Of a stretch of DNA of 64,000 nucleotides, positions 15,411 through 25,118 are shown in pieces. The DNA comes from Rhodospirillales bacterium. Lineage in GTDB: Bacteria; Pseudomonadota; Alphaproteobacteria; SMXQ01. Position 1 is the first letter of the stretch. The number at the start of each line of letters is the position of its first letter. Position numbers and translations under genes: made by a program. The notes beneath the pieces are model-generated. The model made no database searches. It saw nothing but the letters and a program-made list of their open reading frames with translations, and had not been told where the DNA came from. The DNA lies in the NCBI GenBank assembly GCA_018666775.1, contig JABIXC010000007.1:378015-442014 (forward strand). Reading direction: 5' to 3'.

Positions 15411-16754
15411 CTATGCCACGGATTCCGGGACTGGCCCCAAAGCATCGCCTAAGCGCGCATCGATCCAGTCCGCAAATGCCAGCGTTGCATCATCACTGTC
15501 TTTTGGCCCAATCACCTGAAAACAAACCGGCATGTCATTGGGACCTGTAAAGCGCGGCACGTTAACCGCCGGGGCATACATCTGGGTCCACAGCCTGGAG
15601 AAATTGGCCCCAATCGCACGGTCATGGCCAATTTGGGCCTCGCCTGCCAAGCTGGGCGTGATGAAAACATCATAATCAGAAAACAAATCATTCATTTCTG
15701 CGCGCGCACCATTCAGGGTCTTTCCCGCACGCTCATAATCCTCAACCTTGAGCCTACGCGCCTCTTCAATGCGTTTGCGATTGTGATCGTTAAAGGCATC
15801 CGGGTGATTTTTGATTTCATCGGCCAACGATATCATCGCTTCCCAGCCATTGATGACTGAAAATTCAGGGATAATATCGCTAAATTTCTGGGGCAAGGTC
15901 ACATCACTGACCGTTGCGCCCGCCTGGCCCAACACATTTGCGGCCCGTTCAATGGCGGCCTGCATGCAGGGTTCTGTCGTGTCCCAATCTGGCGTCCGCA
16001 CAACACCGATGCGCACCGTTCCGGATCGGTCTATTTTATCTTTGTCCTGGGGTATCGCGCCGCCAGTTTGCACTGCGCGCATCAAGATCAAATCATCAAC
16101 GCTGCGGGCAAACAGGCCAATGGTATCGATTGACGGCTTACAATGGCGAAAGCCTCCCCGATCAATGCCATCAAGGCTCGCTTTGTAGCCATAAACCCCA
16201 CAATTGGCCGATGGGCCAATGACGGAGCCCCCGGTCTGGGACCCAACCGCCAGCGGGACCATGAAATCTGCCACAGACGCACCAGAGCCACTGGATGAAA
16301 CCCCTGCGGTCCGGTCCGGATTATGAGGATTGCGCGTTTGGCGCGGCACCGGGCAGGCAAATTCGGTGGTCACGGTCTTGCCCATGATCACCATGCCAGC
16401 GGCCCGCAAGGCGGCAACGCAATTGGAATCCCGATCCGACCGTTCGCCCGCATAAGGGCCAAAGCCATGGGCCGTTGGCATATCAAGGGTGTCGAAAATA
16501 TCTTTGATGCCGACCGGCACACCATGCAACACGCTTTTGCGCGCCATCCCATCCAATGTTTTTGCCTGCGCGATGGCATAATCGGGATCGATATAATCCC
16601 ACGCATGAACCACCCCTTCACGGGCATCAATGCGGTCCAGACAATCGCGCACAATCGCCTCTGACGTAATATCCCCCGACGCCAGTTGGATCGCCGCATC
16701 CCTTGCCCCCAATGCATTGAGCCCCATGGGACCCATTTTCGCCAAATCAGCCAT
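15411..16754 (-). CDS. Amidase (amidase signature family)
   Basis: A 447-residue amidase-signature enzyme. The Ser-cisSer-Lys triad is visible as Lys in GVPVGIKDIFDT (near residue 83), the cis-Ser in the Gly/Ser-rich GVSSSGSGASVADFMV segment (near 155) and the nucleophile Ser in GSQTGGSVIGPS (near 180). The enzyme hydrolyses a C-N amide bond in the cytoplasm; it lacks GatB/GatC neighbours, so GatA is unlikely. The ATG at 16754 gives the expected length and follows an A/G-rich leader. It is the first gene of a likely amidase-MFS unit. The 189 bases to the cysteine-synthase-like gene contain both divergent promoter regions and no gene. Confidence 0.88.
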   Translation of the reverse strand: MADLAKMGPMGLNALGARDAAIQLASGDITSEAIVRDCLDRIDAREGVVHAWDYIDPDYAIAQAKTLDGMARKSVLHGVPVGIKDIFDTLDMPTAHGFGPYAGERSDRDSNCVAALRAAGMVIMGKTVTTEFACPVPRQTRNPHNPDRTAGVSSSGSGASVADFMVPLAVGSQTGGSVIGPSANCGVYGYKASLDGIDRGGFRHCKPSIDTIGLFARSVDDLILMRAVQTGGAIPQDKDKIDRSGTVRIGVVRTPDWDTTEPCMQAAIERAANVLGQAGATVSDVTLPQKFSDIIPEFSVINGWEAMISLADEIKNHPDAFNDHNRKRIEEARRLKVEDYERAGKTLNGARAEMNDLFSDYDVFITPSLAGEAQIGHDRAIGANFSRLWTQMYAPAVNVPRFTGPNDMPVCFQVIGPKDSDDATLAFADWIDARLGDALGPVPESVA

Positions 16755-16943
16755 TTTTTTCCTAACCCTTAATCGATTTCCCTATTTATGGAGAACTGCC
16801 GCCCATCTTGCAAAGGTTTCACGGTCTCCCATCCGGAGAATTGATTTATTGATACCCTGCCATGTGTTAAGCCATTATCTAAATCAAGCATGATCAACCG
16901 CATTCATGCGGTTTGGTTTGATAATAATATCAAGGGGAACACC

Positions 16944-18032
16944 ATGGCTTCAAAAGATACCGGCAGAACAACAGACGGTTTAGGGCGTCTGTATGACAGC
17001 GTTCTGGACACCATCGGCAACACGCCCTGTATCCGTATCAACAATCTGGCACCGGACCATGTCCGGCTTTACGTCAAAGCTGAATTTTTCAACCCCGCCG
17101 CTTCGGTCAAGGATCGTTTGGCCGTCAGCATCATCGAAGAAGCCGAACGCAGCGGTGCGCTTAAACCCGGCCAAACAGTGGTCGAGGCCACCAGCGGCAA
17201 TACAGGCATTGGCCTTGCCATGGTTTGTGCCGCCACCGGACACCCGCTTGTGGTCACCATGGCCGACAGTTTTTCCATAGAACGCAGAAAGCTGATGCGC
17301 TTCATGGGTGCCAAGGTGGTGTTGACGCCCCGTGCTGAAAAAGGTCTTGGGATGGTTATGAAGGCCAAGGAACTGGCCGATGCCAATGGCTGGTTTCTTG
17401 CCAGTCAATTTGAAACCGAGGCCAATGCAAAAATCCATCAAAATACCACAGGCCGTGAAATTCTTGCGGATTTCGACGGGGATCGGCTGGACTATTGGGT
17501 GACGGGTTATGGCACCGGCGGCACGTTAACCGGTGTTGCCCGCGCCCTTCGCGACAAACGCCCTGATACCAAAATCATTCTCAGCGAACCTGCCAATGCA
17601 TCATTGATCACCAGCGGTGTGCCCCAAGAACGCAATGAGGATGGTTCCCCTGCGGTCAGTCATTCCGCGTTCGAACCCCACCCCATTCAGGGCTGGACGC
17701 CTGATTTTATTCCGCTCGTCCTTCAAGAATCCATCGATCAATCTTTTTACGATGACATCATACCGATCCCGGGACCTGCTGGCATAGAATGGTCACAAAA
17801 GCTGGCACGACACGAAGGCATTGTGACGGGAATCTCTGGCGGGGCATCCTTTGCCGTGGCCATGCAGGTTGCCGTAAAAGCCGACCCTGATTCCGTCATC
17901 CTCTGCATGTTGCCCGATACCGGAGAGCGCTATATGTCAACGCCGCTGTTCGAAACAATAGAGCCGGAAATGACCGAGGATGAAAAGGCGCTGTCGGCTT
18001 CAACGCCGGGATACCAAATGCCCACAGATTGA
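16944..18032 (+). CDS. Cysteine synthase family PLP enzyme (CysK-like)
   Basis: A 362-residue fold-type II PLP enzyme. The PLP lysine is in NPAASVKDRLAV (near residue 56), the substrate loop is TSGNTGIGLA (near 86) and the phosphate-binding glycines are GTGGTLTGVAR (near 190). It resembles O-acetylserine sulfhydrylase, making cysteine from O-acetylserine and sulfide, but is about 50 residues longer than typical CysK, with insertions around the NEDGSPAVSHSA segment and a tail ending GYQMPTD. A different beta-replacement substrate is therefore possible. The ATG at 16944 follows AAGGGGAA; an ATG at 16890 is in frame but lacks such a site. No serine acetyltransferase is adjacent. Confidence 0.8.
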   Translation: MASKDTGRTTDGLGRLYDSVLDTIGNTPCIRINNLAPDHVRLYVKAEFFNPAASVKDRLAVSIIEEAERSGALKPGQTVVEATSGNTGIGLAMVCAATGHPLVVTMADSFSIERRKLMRFMGAKVVLTPRAEKGLGMVMKAKELADANGWFLASQFETEANAKIHQNTTGREILADFDGDRLDYWVTGYGTGGTLTGVARALRDKRPDTKIILSEPANASLITSGVPQERNEDGSPAVSHSAFEPHPIQGWTPDFIPLVLQESIDQSFYDDIIPIPGPAGIEWSQKLARHEGIVTGISGGASFAVAMQVAVKADPDSVILCMLPDTGERYMSTPLFETIEPEMTEDEKALSASTPGYQMPTD

Positions 18033-18056
18033 GCAGACGGTTAGAGCGGCGCCCGA

Positions 18057-19775
18057 TTATTTTGTTTCGGCCAAAATAGTTGCGGCGATCTTTTCGCCGA
18101 TCATCAGGGTTGGGATATTGGTGTTTGCACAAGGCACCATGGGCATGATGGAGGCATCACAGACCCGCAAACCTTCCACCCCATACACCCGCCCCGATGG
18201 ATCGGTCACGGCACCGGGGTCATCAACGGCCCCCATGCGATTGGTAGAACACGCATGCCAATGGCCCAGAACCGTGGAACGGATCCACTGTTCAATAACC
18301 AGATCATCGTCCATCAGGTCTTGCAGGCTTGGCCCATCGGCGATCATATTTTTAATGATCCAGCGCCTGAGCGGTGCGACCGCATCCATGGCCGTGGCCC
18401 CGGCCCAGGTCTGAAATGCATTCCAGCGGCTGTAAACTGCCAATTTTCGCGCATGATCGGAATAACTGATGGGGAACACCTGTTCCACCACATCCTGAAC
18501 CTCATGATGGGCCTGAAGCTTCAAGACAAGTTTGACCCCTGCCACCAATCGCTTCATATCCCGGTCATCGGAAACCATATCAAAATCCACAATGGGATGA
18601 TCATCCACATCCGCTGTCTTTAAACGAACTTCGCCGGTTGAAAATGATTTATTGACCCACACCATGATCACGCCAAGACGCGCCCCGATGGCATGCCAGG
18701 CCACCTTGTTTGTGGGGATGATATACATGTCCCCTGCCGGGCACCCCTCCAGCTTTGATGACCAGCGCAGCCCTGCGAACATCTGGCGGCGCAGGGTTTC
18801 TGGCAAGCGCGCATCGGGTTTCATGAAACAGCCCATATTGACGCCGGGATGTTCCATCAGGTGCTGGCCAACGCCCGCACGATCGGCCACAACATCAATG
18901 CCCAGTGCCGATAAATCTGCCGCCGGGCCAATGCCTGATCGCATCAACAAGGCAGGCGAATGAATGGCCCCCATGGACACAATCACTTCACGGGCACGAA
19001 TTTCAATCCGCGCGCCTTTATGGCGCGCGATAACCCCCACCACCTTGCGGCCTTCGAACAACAGGCGCTCAACGTGGGTTTCACCCTGAATGGTAAAATT
19101 CGGGCGCGCGCGCGCTTCACGGGTCAGATAGCCCATGGCCGCAGAAACCCTGCGTTCATCCAAATTGGCATAGGCGACGGGGAAATAACCGTCACCAAAG
19201 GCCGCATTTTGGTCTTCGATATTAGACCAACCGGAATCGTCAATTGCGTTAATCACGGCGCGGCTGAACCCCGGCCAGGTATCGGGCATAAACCGCCGAA
19301 GATGGATTGGCCCATCTGACCCATGAAGCGGGCCACTGAAATCATGATCGGTTTCAAGCTTTTTGAAATAGGGCAGCACGCCGTCCCAATCCCAGCCCTT
19401 GGCACCGCGCGCGGCCCAGTCTTCATAATCGCTGGGCAGGCCCCGGTTGGATGCCATGCCATTGACCGATGAACCGCCGCCAATCACCCGGCCCTGGGTA
19501 TACCGCCTGCGCGGGCGGCCATCGGGGGCATTGCCCGGGCGGGGCAGAAATGCCGCACTTAAACCCGTCCATGTAAAACGCGGGTTGCTGTGTGCCGTAC
19601 CGGCGAAGGTATCGAGAATTTCAGAGGGTTCATCGCCGGGGGAAAAATCTTCGCCCGCCTCTAACAAAACCACCTGATTGGAGGCCCGCTCACTTAGCCG
19701 TGCCGCCAGCACACAGCCTGCAGAGCCGCCGCCCACAATGAGGTAATCAATATCTTTGCGTATCTCTAAACTCAT
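18057..19775 (-). CDS. GMC family FAD-dependent oxidoreductase
   Basis: A 572-residue flavoprotein. The FAD dinucleotide motif is VGGGSAGCVLAARLSE (near residues 14-29), the GMC signature is GRVIGGGSSVNGM (near 90), and the active-site histidine is in LGHWHACSTNRMG (near 505) with a final Asn in CANTNIPTLMIGEK (near 550). The family oxidises alcohols (choline, long-chain or aromatic alcohols). Its start lies 14 bases after the TauD-like stop, so both are probably in one operon. No betaine aldehyde dehydrogenase is nearby, so choline oxidation is not specifically indicated. Confidence 0.88.
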   Translation of the reverse strand: MSLEIRKDIDYLIVGGGSAGCVLAARLSERASNQVVLLEAGEDFSPGDEPSEILDTFAGTAHSNPRFTWTGLSAAFLPRPGNAPDGRPRRRYTQGRVIGGGSSVNGMASNRGLPSDYEDWAARGAKGWDWDGVLPYFKKLETDHDFSGPLHGSDGPIHLRRFMPDTWPGFSRAVINAIDDSGWSNIEDQNAAFGDGYFPVAYANLDERRVSAAMGYLTREARARPNFTIQGETHVERLLFEGRKVVGVIARHKGARIEIRAREVIVSMGAIHSPALLMRSGIGPAADLSALGIDVVADRAGVGQHLMEHPGVNMGCFMKPDARLPETLRRQMFAGLRWSSKLEGCPAGDMYIIPTNKVAWHAIGARLGVIMVWVNKSFSTGEVRLKTADVDDHPIVDFDMVSDDRDMKRLVAGVKLVLKLQAHHEVQDVVEQVFPISYSDHARKLAVYSRWNAFQTWAGATAMDAVAPLRRWIIKNMIADGPSLQDLMDDDLVIEQWIRSTVLGHWHACSTNRMGAVDDPGAVTDPSGRVYGVEGLRVCDASIMPMVPCANTNIPTLMIGEKIAATILAETK

Positions 19776-19788
19776 CTGGATCAAACGG

Positions 19789-20862
19789 TCAGGCGGCCTC
19801 TACATCCAAAGGTGCAGATGCTGCAACCCCATCCAGTTCAACCCCGGCACCAAACAGGCCTTCACGCATGTAGCCCGGCAAGGTGCGGCCTTCTGGATCG
19901 CGCAGCCACAGGCGCATCAGGTGGCGCTTGCGTTCCGGTTCCGGGAAATCTTCAAAGGATCTGCGCGAATGCAACAAGACATGATTGTGAAGCAGTTGAA
20001 TATCACCAGCCTGAAACAATATATCGGTGGCGCATTCTTCTACGGTGGCACGATAGAGCTCGATGGCTTCTTTTTGGGCCGGGGTAAAATCAGGAACGCC
20101 CGGTAGGCCCTGGGCCTTGATGACATAAGAAGACAACCCACGGGCAGAGAAAACACCCTGTTCAAACATGAAAATAGGCTGCGTGAAATAGGGTAATTCA
20201 TCGGCTGAATTGGTTTGTTGATGTTTGGTCCAGTGCCAATCGTTGCACAATTCACGGACCAGATCGGGGCGTTGTTCAAGAATGCGATTATACAGCGTGA
20301 TTGAGCTGGCAACCCGGCTTTCGCCGCCGCTTTTGCCCTGTTTCAAGCAAAGCAACCCGACATAATCACTGTGATCGGCATGAAATTTCATTTCGGCCTT
20401 GGTCAGGTACCCTCGGGTATTGGGATCAGAATAATCCCCACCCAGATCCTTAACGTGACCCAACACATGGCCCTGTGCATTTTGGCGCAAGGGATGGCCA
20501 AGATGGGTGCCAATCCCGAAATAGGCCATGGCCGATGCCTCAACCCCCATGGCATCAACGGGCAATCCCCGCAGCATGACAAGGCCGCGCCCATCCAGCA
20601 ATTCATGGCGGATGTCTTTTAAAGTCTCGGCAAATGCGCCCGCTTGAAAATCGCCGTGCTTCATATCAACGATGCCTTTGCCGCCTGCGCGTATGGCTTC
20701 GACGCCTGCGGTCAGATCGCCAATATCCTGATCAGACAGATGGTAAATCCAGTCCTCGTTGCTGGTCAGGTCTTCGGGGTTCCAGCCCGCAGGATCGACA
20801 ATCGGTTCCCCGACCACTGCGGGTTCGCGGCGGGCGGTTTTAAACGTGCGGAAATCATTCAT
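19789..20862 (-). CDS. TauD/TfdA-family Fe(II)/2-oxoglutarate dioxygenase
   Basis: A 357-residue protein with iron-binding HAD in KFHADHSDYVG (near residue 170) and the distal His in LLHNHVLLHSR (near 295), followed by the 2-oxoglutarate-binding Arg in RHLMRLWLRD (near 325). Such enzymes hydroxylate small organic molecules, sometimes releasing sulfite or opening C-O bonds. The substrate is unknown; no taurine transporter is adjacent. It is the first gene of a probable two-gene unit with the GMC oxidoreductase, which could oxidise the product. Direct repeats lie just upstream of its start. Confidence 0.85.
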   Translation of the reverse strand: MNDFRTFKTARREPAVVGEPIVDPAGWNPEDLTSNEDWIYHLSDQDIGDLTAGVEAIRAGGKGIVDMKHGDFQAGAFAETLKDIRHELLDGRGLVMLRGLPVDAMGVEASAMAYFGIGTHLGHPLRQNAQGHVLGHVKDLGGDYSDPNTRGYLTKAEMKFHADHSDYVGLLCLKQGKSGGESRVASSITLYNRILEQRPDLVRELCNDWHWTKHQQTNSADELPYFTQPIFMFEQGVFSARGLSSYVIKAQGLPGVPDFTPAQKEAIELYRATVEECATDILFQAGDIQLLHNHVLLHSRRSFEDFPEPERKRHLMRLWLRDPEGRTLPGYMREGLFGAGVELDGVAASAPLDVEAA

Positions 20863-20887
20863 AATATGGCCTTCATCTAAAGAGCGG

Positions 20888-20916
20888 TGATTTCTGTGGT
20901 TTCGATGATTGCTGTG
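20888..20916. repeat. Imperfect direct repeat TGATTkCTGTG upstream of the TauD-like gene
   Basis: TGATTTCTGTG (20888-20898) and TGATTGCTGTG (20906-20916) differ at one base and lie 26-54 bases upstream of the TauD-like start. They are placed where an operator would be. The gap 20863-21139 otherwise contains the repeat at 20990-21010 and no gene. Confidence 0.4.
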
Positions 20917-20989
20917 ATTATAAGCTAACTAAGTAAATTCTGATAGGCCAACGGGCATTATCAACGCGAAAAAGGGTTCGCTGATCGCA

Positions 20990-21010
20990 AAAAATGCGCT
21001 AAAAATGCGC
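20990..21010. repeat. Tandem AAAAATGCGC copies
   Basis: AAAAATGCGC occurs at 20990-20999 and 21001-21010, an 11-base period close to one DNA turn. It sits between the divergent TauD-like and MFS genes and may be a protein-binding site or simple sequence. Confidence 0.4.
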
Positions 21011-21139
21011 AACTTTTTAAAAACCAGGGCGATATTCCCGCCTTTATTCATCCAATTCTCCTTATTTTCTGCCATTTTTCCCTGAATGTTCTGCTTGGGG
21101 GGCATATAAGGGGTGTTTATCTGGGACGATTTGAGACCG

Positions 21140-22333
21140 ATGCAAACTGATCATAAAAATGTCCTCGTTCTTGGCACCTGCCAGATGCTGGCCGGCACAG
21201 GCCGGGGCCTGTTTATGGTGACCTCCCCTGCTGTCGCACTGGGGATTGCCCCGCATTTGGCACTGGCCACCCTGCCCACTGCGCTGATCGTGATCGGCAC
21301 TGCCATTGGTGCCATGCCGGCATCGTTGTTCATGCGCCGGGTTGGTCGAAAAACCGGTTTCATCTGTGGCACCACAATTGCCACCCTCAGTGGTGCCGCA
21401 TGCGTCGCTGCCGTCATCTTGGAAAATTTCTATCTCTTGGCCCTTGGCGGTTTTCTGTATGGGATATTTGCCAGTTTTGCCCAACTCTATCGGTTCGCCG
21501 TGGCCGATGTGGCATCTGAACATTTCCGCGCCAAAGCCATTTCGCTGGTGCTGGCCGGTGGCGTGTTTGCCGGCCTTGCCGGACCTAATCTTGCGAATTG
21601 GGGAAAGGGGCTGATTGATAATCATCTGTTCGCCGGATCGTTCCTGTTCACCATTGTGGCCGGTCTGCTGGCAGCGGTTATCTTGCTGTTTCTCAGCATC
21701 CCTAACCTGACCAAGGCACAACGCGATGGCCCCCAGCGTCCCTTGATCGAAATTATGAAGCAGCCGGTGTTTATCACGGCTGCGGTTTCCGCAACGGTCG
21801 CCCAATGCGTGATGAACTTTCTGATGACGGCGACACCCATCGCCATGATTGCCCAATCGGGCCACAGCTTTGGGTCTGTCGCCTTCGTCATTTCTTCGCA
21901 TACCGTGGCCATGTACGCGCCCGGATTTTTCACAGGGTCGCTGGTCAAACGATTTGGCGAGATCAAGATGATTGCGGCTGGCCTGACCCTTGAGGCGGGC
22001 TGCATCGTTATTGCGCTGTCGGGCATTGCTGTTTTCGATTTCTGGCTCTCAATGGTTTTCCTTGGGCTTGGCTGGAATTTTACCTACACCGCCGCGACCA
22101 GCCTGATGACCACCGCCTATACCCCGGCCGAGCGCGCAAAAACCCAAGGCATGATGAACCAGATTGTCTACACCGTAGTGGCAATCGGTTCATTATCGTC
22201 CGGCGCGTTCATTCATTTCTTCGGCTGGAACTGGGTCAACATCGGCGCCATGCCCTTGCTTGTCATCGCCGCCATCGTGACAATTTGGTTTGATTCCACA
22301 AAACGGAAACCAGCGCTCGCCGGGGGGCAATGA
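21140..22333 (+). CDS. MFS transporter
   Basis: A 397-residue membrane protein with twelve hydrophobic segments and the loop 2-3 motif equivalent MRRVGRKTGF near residue 67. It is not closely similar to the paralogous MFS pair at 12956-15401. The ATG at 21140 is chosen; an in-frame GTG at 21113 would add nine residues. It is divergent from the TauD-like gene and may transport that pathway's substrate, but nothing in the sequence shows this. Confidence 0.85.
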   Translation: MQTDHKNVLVLGTCQMLAGTGRGLFMVTSPAVALGIAPHLALATLPTALIVIGTAIGAMPASLFMRRVGRKTGFICGTTIATLSGAACVAAVILENFYLLALGGFLYGIFASFAQLYRFAVADVASEHFRAKAISLVLAGGVFAGLAGPNLANWGKGLIDNHLFAGSFLFTIVAGLLAAVILLFLSIPNLTKAQRDGPQRPLIEIMKQPVFITAAVSATVAQCVMNFLMTATPIAMIAQSGHSFGSVAFVISSHTVAMYAPGFFTGSLVKRFGEIKMIAAGLTLEAGCIVIALSGIAVFDFWLSMVFLGLGWNFTYTAATSLMTTAYTPAERAKTQGMMNQIVYTVVAIGSLSSGAFIHFFGWNWVNIGAMPLLVIAAIVTIWFDSTKRKPALAGGQ

Positions 22334-22362
22334 TGGGCAAAATCCCTCTGCGCACCTGGTGT

Positions 22363-22582
22363 TTAAAACTTTAAAGCTTGAAGGCGGACTTTGTCCTTGG
22401 CCGCGCTACCGCTGTTTGGTGCCAAGGTTACAACTACTTTGTAATGAAGGTAGGCCTCTTTTATTTTCCCAAGCTGTGCCATAATCTCTGCCAGAAAAAT
22501 GAGCATTGGCATCTGAAGGGGCATGTTTCAAACCCTCTTTAAACTTGCTTGATGCAATTTTGTGCCCCATTTTGTAGCCCAT
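22363..22582 (-). pseudogene. Frameshifted TPR-protein remnant
   Basis: On the minus strand two frames join into a TPR-like peptide. From ATG at 22582 the first frame gives KFKEGLKHAPSDANAHF; after a T5 run (A5 on the plus strand at 22495-22499) the next frame continues LAEIMAQLGKIKEAYLHYK and LAPNSGSAAKDKVRLQALKF before a stop at 22363. Removing one T would restore a continuous TPR. Neither frame alone gives a sensible protein. It lies 52 bases downstream of tRNA-Ser and fills most of the 301-base gap 22334-22634. It could be a remnant, a recent frameshift or a sequencing error. Confidence 0.5.
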
Positions 22583-22634
22583 TATAAATATCCCACCAAA
22601 AACATAACGTTTTCAATGGGATATTTTATAATAA

Positions 22635-22724
22635 TGGCGGAGAGAGAGGGATTCGAACCCTCGAGACGGTTGCCCGCCTACACGCTTTCCAAGCGTGCGC
22701 CTTCAGCCACTCGGCCACCTCTCC
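22635..22724 (-). tRNA. tRNA-Ser (anticodon GGA)
   Basis: The 90-base minus-strand sequence has an acceptor GGAGAGG/TCTCTCC, an anticodon arm ACGCT-TGGAAAG-CGT with anticodon GGA, a long class II variable arm (GGCGGGCAACCGTC), a TTCGA T-loop and an encoded CCA. Confidence 0.95.
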
Positions 22725-22949
22725 GTTGCGGCAAACTTATAGCCCGGATGCTAACCAATTCCTACCATTCGTAGAAAAAAACCGCCAAAATCTGCAGATA
22801 AAGTGCGAATTGCGCTTAAGGATTCAATTTTTCTCAAAAACAGGGTGTTGCGATTAATTTACATACGGCGTTAAGGTTGCCCCCACGTACCGGCTTTTGG
22901 ACATTTACTGACTGACAAGCCCCAAGCTGGACGTGATCGGGGGGGGGAA

Positions 22950-23264
22950 ATGATCGGCCGAAGTATCGGAGCTTTGCTTCTGTTTGCAGCCCTTGGCGCT
23001 GCTGGATATGAGATTTTTATGTGGGTCGCCAGTGGCGCCCATGAGATCGTCTCTGCGGGCGGATTATGGTATTTGATCCACCGCTCCAGCCTGAATGCAG
23101 CCCAGGCCATCACCCAACGATACCTGTTTCCATGGCTGTGGGACCCGGCCATCGCCTGGGTCTTGGTGCAACCCGCATGGGCGGTGTTAGGCCTGCCCGG
23201 ATTGGCACTGGCGGCTATCTGTCGCCCGGCACGCAAGGTGCGCGGCATTTTCAGGAAACACTAA
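22950..23264 (+). CDS. Small conserved-type membrane protein of unknown function
   Basis: A 104-residue protein with two hydrophobic segments, GALLLFAALGAAGYEIFMWV (residues 7-26) and WVLVQPAWAVLGLPGLALAA (residues 70-89), and a basic tail ARKVRGIFRKH that should stay cytoplasmic. The ATG at 22950 follows a G9 run and AAA, a very strong ribosome site. It is convergent with lepA, whose stop is three bases away. No family was recognised. The 225-base gap to tRNA-Ser contains its promoter region and no gene. Confidence 0.7.
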   Translation: MIGRSIGALLLFAALGAAGYEIFMWVASGAHEIVSAGGLWYLIHRSSLNAAQAITQRYLFPWLWDPAIAWVLVQPAWAVLGLPGLALAAICRPARKVRGIFRKH

Positions 23265-23267
23265 ATA

Positions 23268-25070
23268 TCAGGTGTCACCAGATTTAAGGGCTGCAATAAA
23301 AGCGGTCTGAGGAATTTCTACATTGCCGATAGACCGCATGCGTTTCTTGCCCGCTTTTTGCTTGTCCAACAATTTGCGCTTGCGCGAAATATCGCCGCCA
23401 TAACATTTTGCGGTCACGTCCTTGCGCATGGCAGCCAGGGTTTCGCGCGCAATCACCTTGCCGCCAATGGCCGCCTGAAGGGCCACTTTGAACAACTGGC
23501 GCGGGATCAGGTCTTTCAGGCGCGAGCACAAATGCCGCCCCCGGCTTTCCGCCTGTGACCGATGCACCACCATGGACAGCGCATCCAACGGATCGCCATT
23601 GACCAGAATGGCAAGCTTCACCAGATCACTTTCCCGGTACCCATCCAACTGATAATCGAAACTGGCATAGCCCCGCGACACCGATTTCAGGCGGTCGTAA
23701 AAATCATAGACCACCTCATTTAAGGGCAAGAGATAAATCACCATGGCCCGGTCCCCGGCATAGGTCAGTTCCACCTGTTCGCCCCGGCGTTCCTGACACA
23801 AAGACAACACCGCCCCAAGGTAGTCATCGGGCACCAAAATGGTAGCCCGGATCCAGGGTTCATCCATGGATGCAATATGCACCGGGTCTGGCATGTCGGC
23901 GGGATTGTGCAGTTCTTTGGTGGTGCCGTTATTGTGGTGGACGGCATAAACCACGCTGGGTGCCGTGGTAATGAGATCGAGGTTAAATTCGCGCTCCAGC
24001 CTTTCCTGAATAATTTCCAGATGCAAAAGGCCCAAAAACCCGCAGCGAAATCCCAGCCCAAGGGCGGCTGAGGTTTCCGCCTGAAATTCAAAACTGGCGT
24101 CGTTCAAAGCCAGTTTACCCATGGATTCGCGCAGCTTTCCGAAATCATCGGCATCAACCGGGAACATCCCGCAGAACACCACCGGTTGGCTTGGCTTAAA
24201 GCCTGCAAGCGCCGTTTCACAGGGGCGGCGTTCTTCGGTGATGGTATCGCCCACCTGGCAATCTTGAATGGTTTTGATCGAAGCTGCGATATAGCCGACC
24301 GAGCCCGGCCCCAATTGATCTACCTTCAACGGTTTTGGCGTAAACACGCCGACCTCGTCAATTGTATGGAGGGCACCGGTGCCCAGCATCTCAATCTTCA
24401 TGCCCTTTGTGATCACGCCATCACGAACGCGCACCAGAACGACAACGCCCAGATATGAATCGTACCACGAATCCACCAGCATCGCCTTTAAGGGGGACGC
24501 CTCATCCCCCGTAGGTGCGGGCAAGCGGGAAACCATGGCTTCAAGCACTTCTTCGATGCCCTGTCCGGTTTTGGCAGACACCGAAATAGCATCTGAGGCA
24601 TCAAGGCCAATCACATCTTCAATTTCGGAACGGATGCGTTCGGGTTCTGCCGCTGGCAGGTCGATCTTGTTCAGCACAGGCACTATTTCATGACCCGCAT
24701 CAATGGCAAGATAGGCATTGGCAAGGGTCTGTGCCTCAACACCCTGGCTTGCATCGACCACCAAAAGCGACCCTTCGCATGCCGCCAATGACCGCGACAC
24801 TTCATAGGTGAAATCCACATGCCCCGGGGTATCCATGAGGTTCAGCTCATAGATTTCACCATTCTTTGCGGTGTACATCAGCCGAACGGTTTGGGCCTTG
24901 ATGGTGATGCCGCGTTCGCGTTCAATTTCCATTGAATCAAGGACTTGTTCCCGCTCTTCGCGCGCGGTTAATCCACCACAGGTGCCAATCAACCGATCCG
25001 CCAGGGTCGATTTGCCATGATCAATATGGGCAATGATCGCAAAATTGCGGATATGGGAAAGCTCAGTCAT
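23268..25070 (-). CDS. lepA: Elongation factor 4 (LepA)
   Basis: A 600-residue GTPase that acts on stalled or translocating ribosomes. The G motifs are [10 protein letters not shown] (near residue 14), RGITIKAQ (near 53), DTPGHVDF (near 79) and NKID (near 133), followed by EF-G-like domains and the LepA-specific C-terminal domain with [20 protein letters not shown] near 560. Length is that of typical LepA. It lies 48 bases after pheT on the same strand and may be read from the translation gene cluster upstream. Confidence 0.97.
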   Translation of the reverse strand: MTELSHIRNFAIIAHIDHGKSTLADRLIGTCGGLTAREEREQVLDSMEIERERGITIKAQTVRLMYTAKNGEIYELNLMDTPGHVDFTYEVSRSLAACEGSLLVVDASQGVEAQTLANAYLAIDAGHEIVPVLNKIDLPAAEPERIRSEIEDVIGLDASDAISVSAKTGQGIEEVLEAMVSRLPAPTGDEASPLKAMLVDSWYDSYLGVVVLVRVRDGVITKGMKIEMLGTGALHTIDEVGVFTPKPLKVDQLGPGSVGYIAASIKTIQDCQVGDTITEERRPCETALAGFKPSQPVVFCGMFPVDADDFGKLRESMGKLALNDASFEFQAETSAALGLGFRCGFLGLLHLEIIQERLEREFNLDLITTAPSVVYAVHHNNGTTKELHNPADMPDPVHIASMDEPWIRATILVPDDYLGAVLSLCQERRGEQVELTYAGDRAMVIYLLPLNEVVYDFYDRLKSVSRGYASFDYQLDGYRESDLVKLAILVNGDPLDALSMVVHRSQAESRGRHLCSRLKDLIPRQLFKVALQAAIGGKVIARETLAAMRKDVTAKCYGGDISRKRKLLDKQKAGKKRMRSIGNVEIPQTAFIAALKSGDT

Positions 25071-25118
25071 GAAAAATTCTGGCCTTCACGCCGGTTACTG
25101 GAAAATCATTCAAAAAAA

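Noticed and set aside
16944-18032. CysK-like gene as part of the selenium island
   Set aside because: It is 8.6 kb away from selA, in a different gene context, with no selenium-specific feature.
21062-21901. Long minus-strand open frame opposite the MFS gene
   Set aside because: It is the antisense shadow of a hydrophobic MFS gene, with no recognisable domain.
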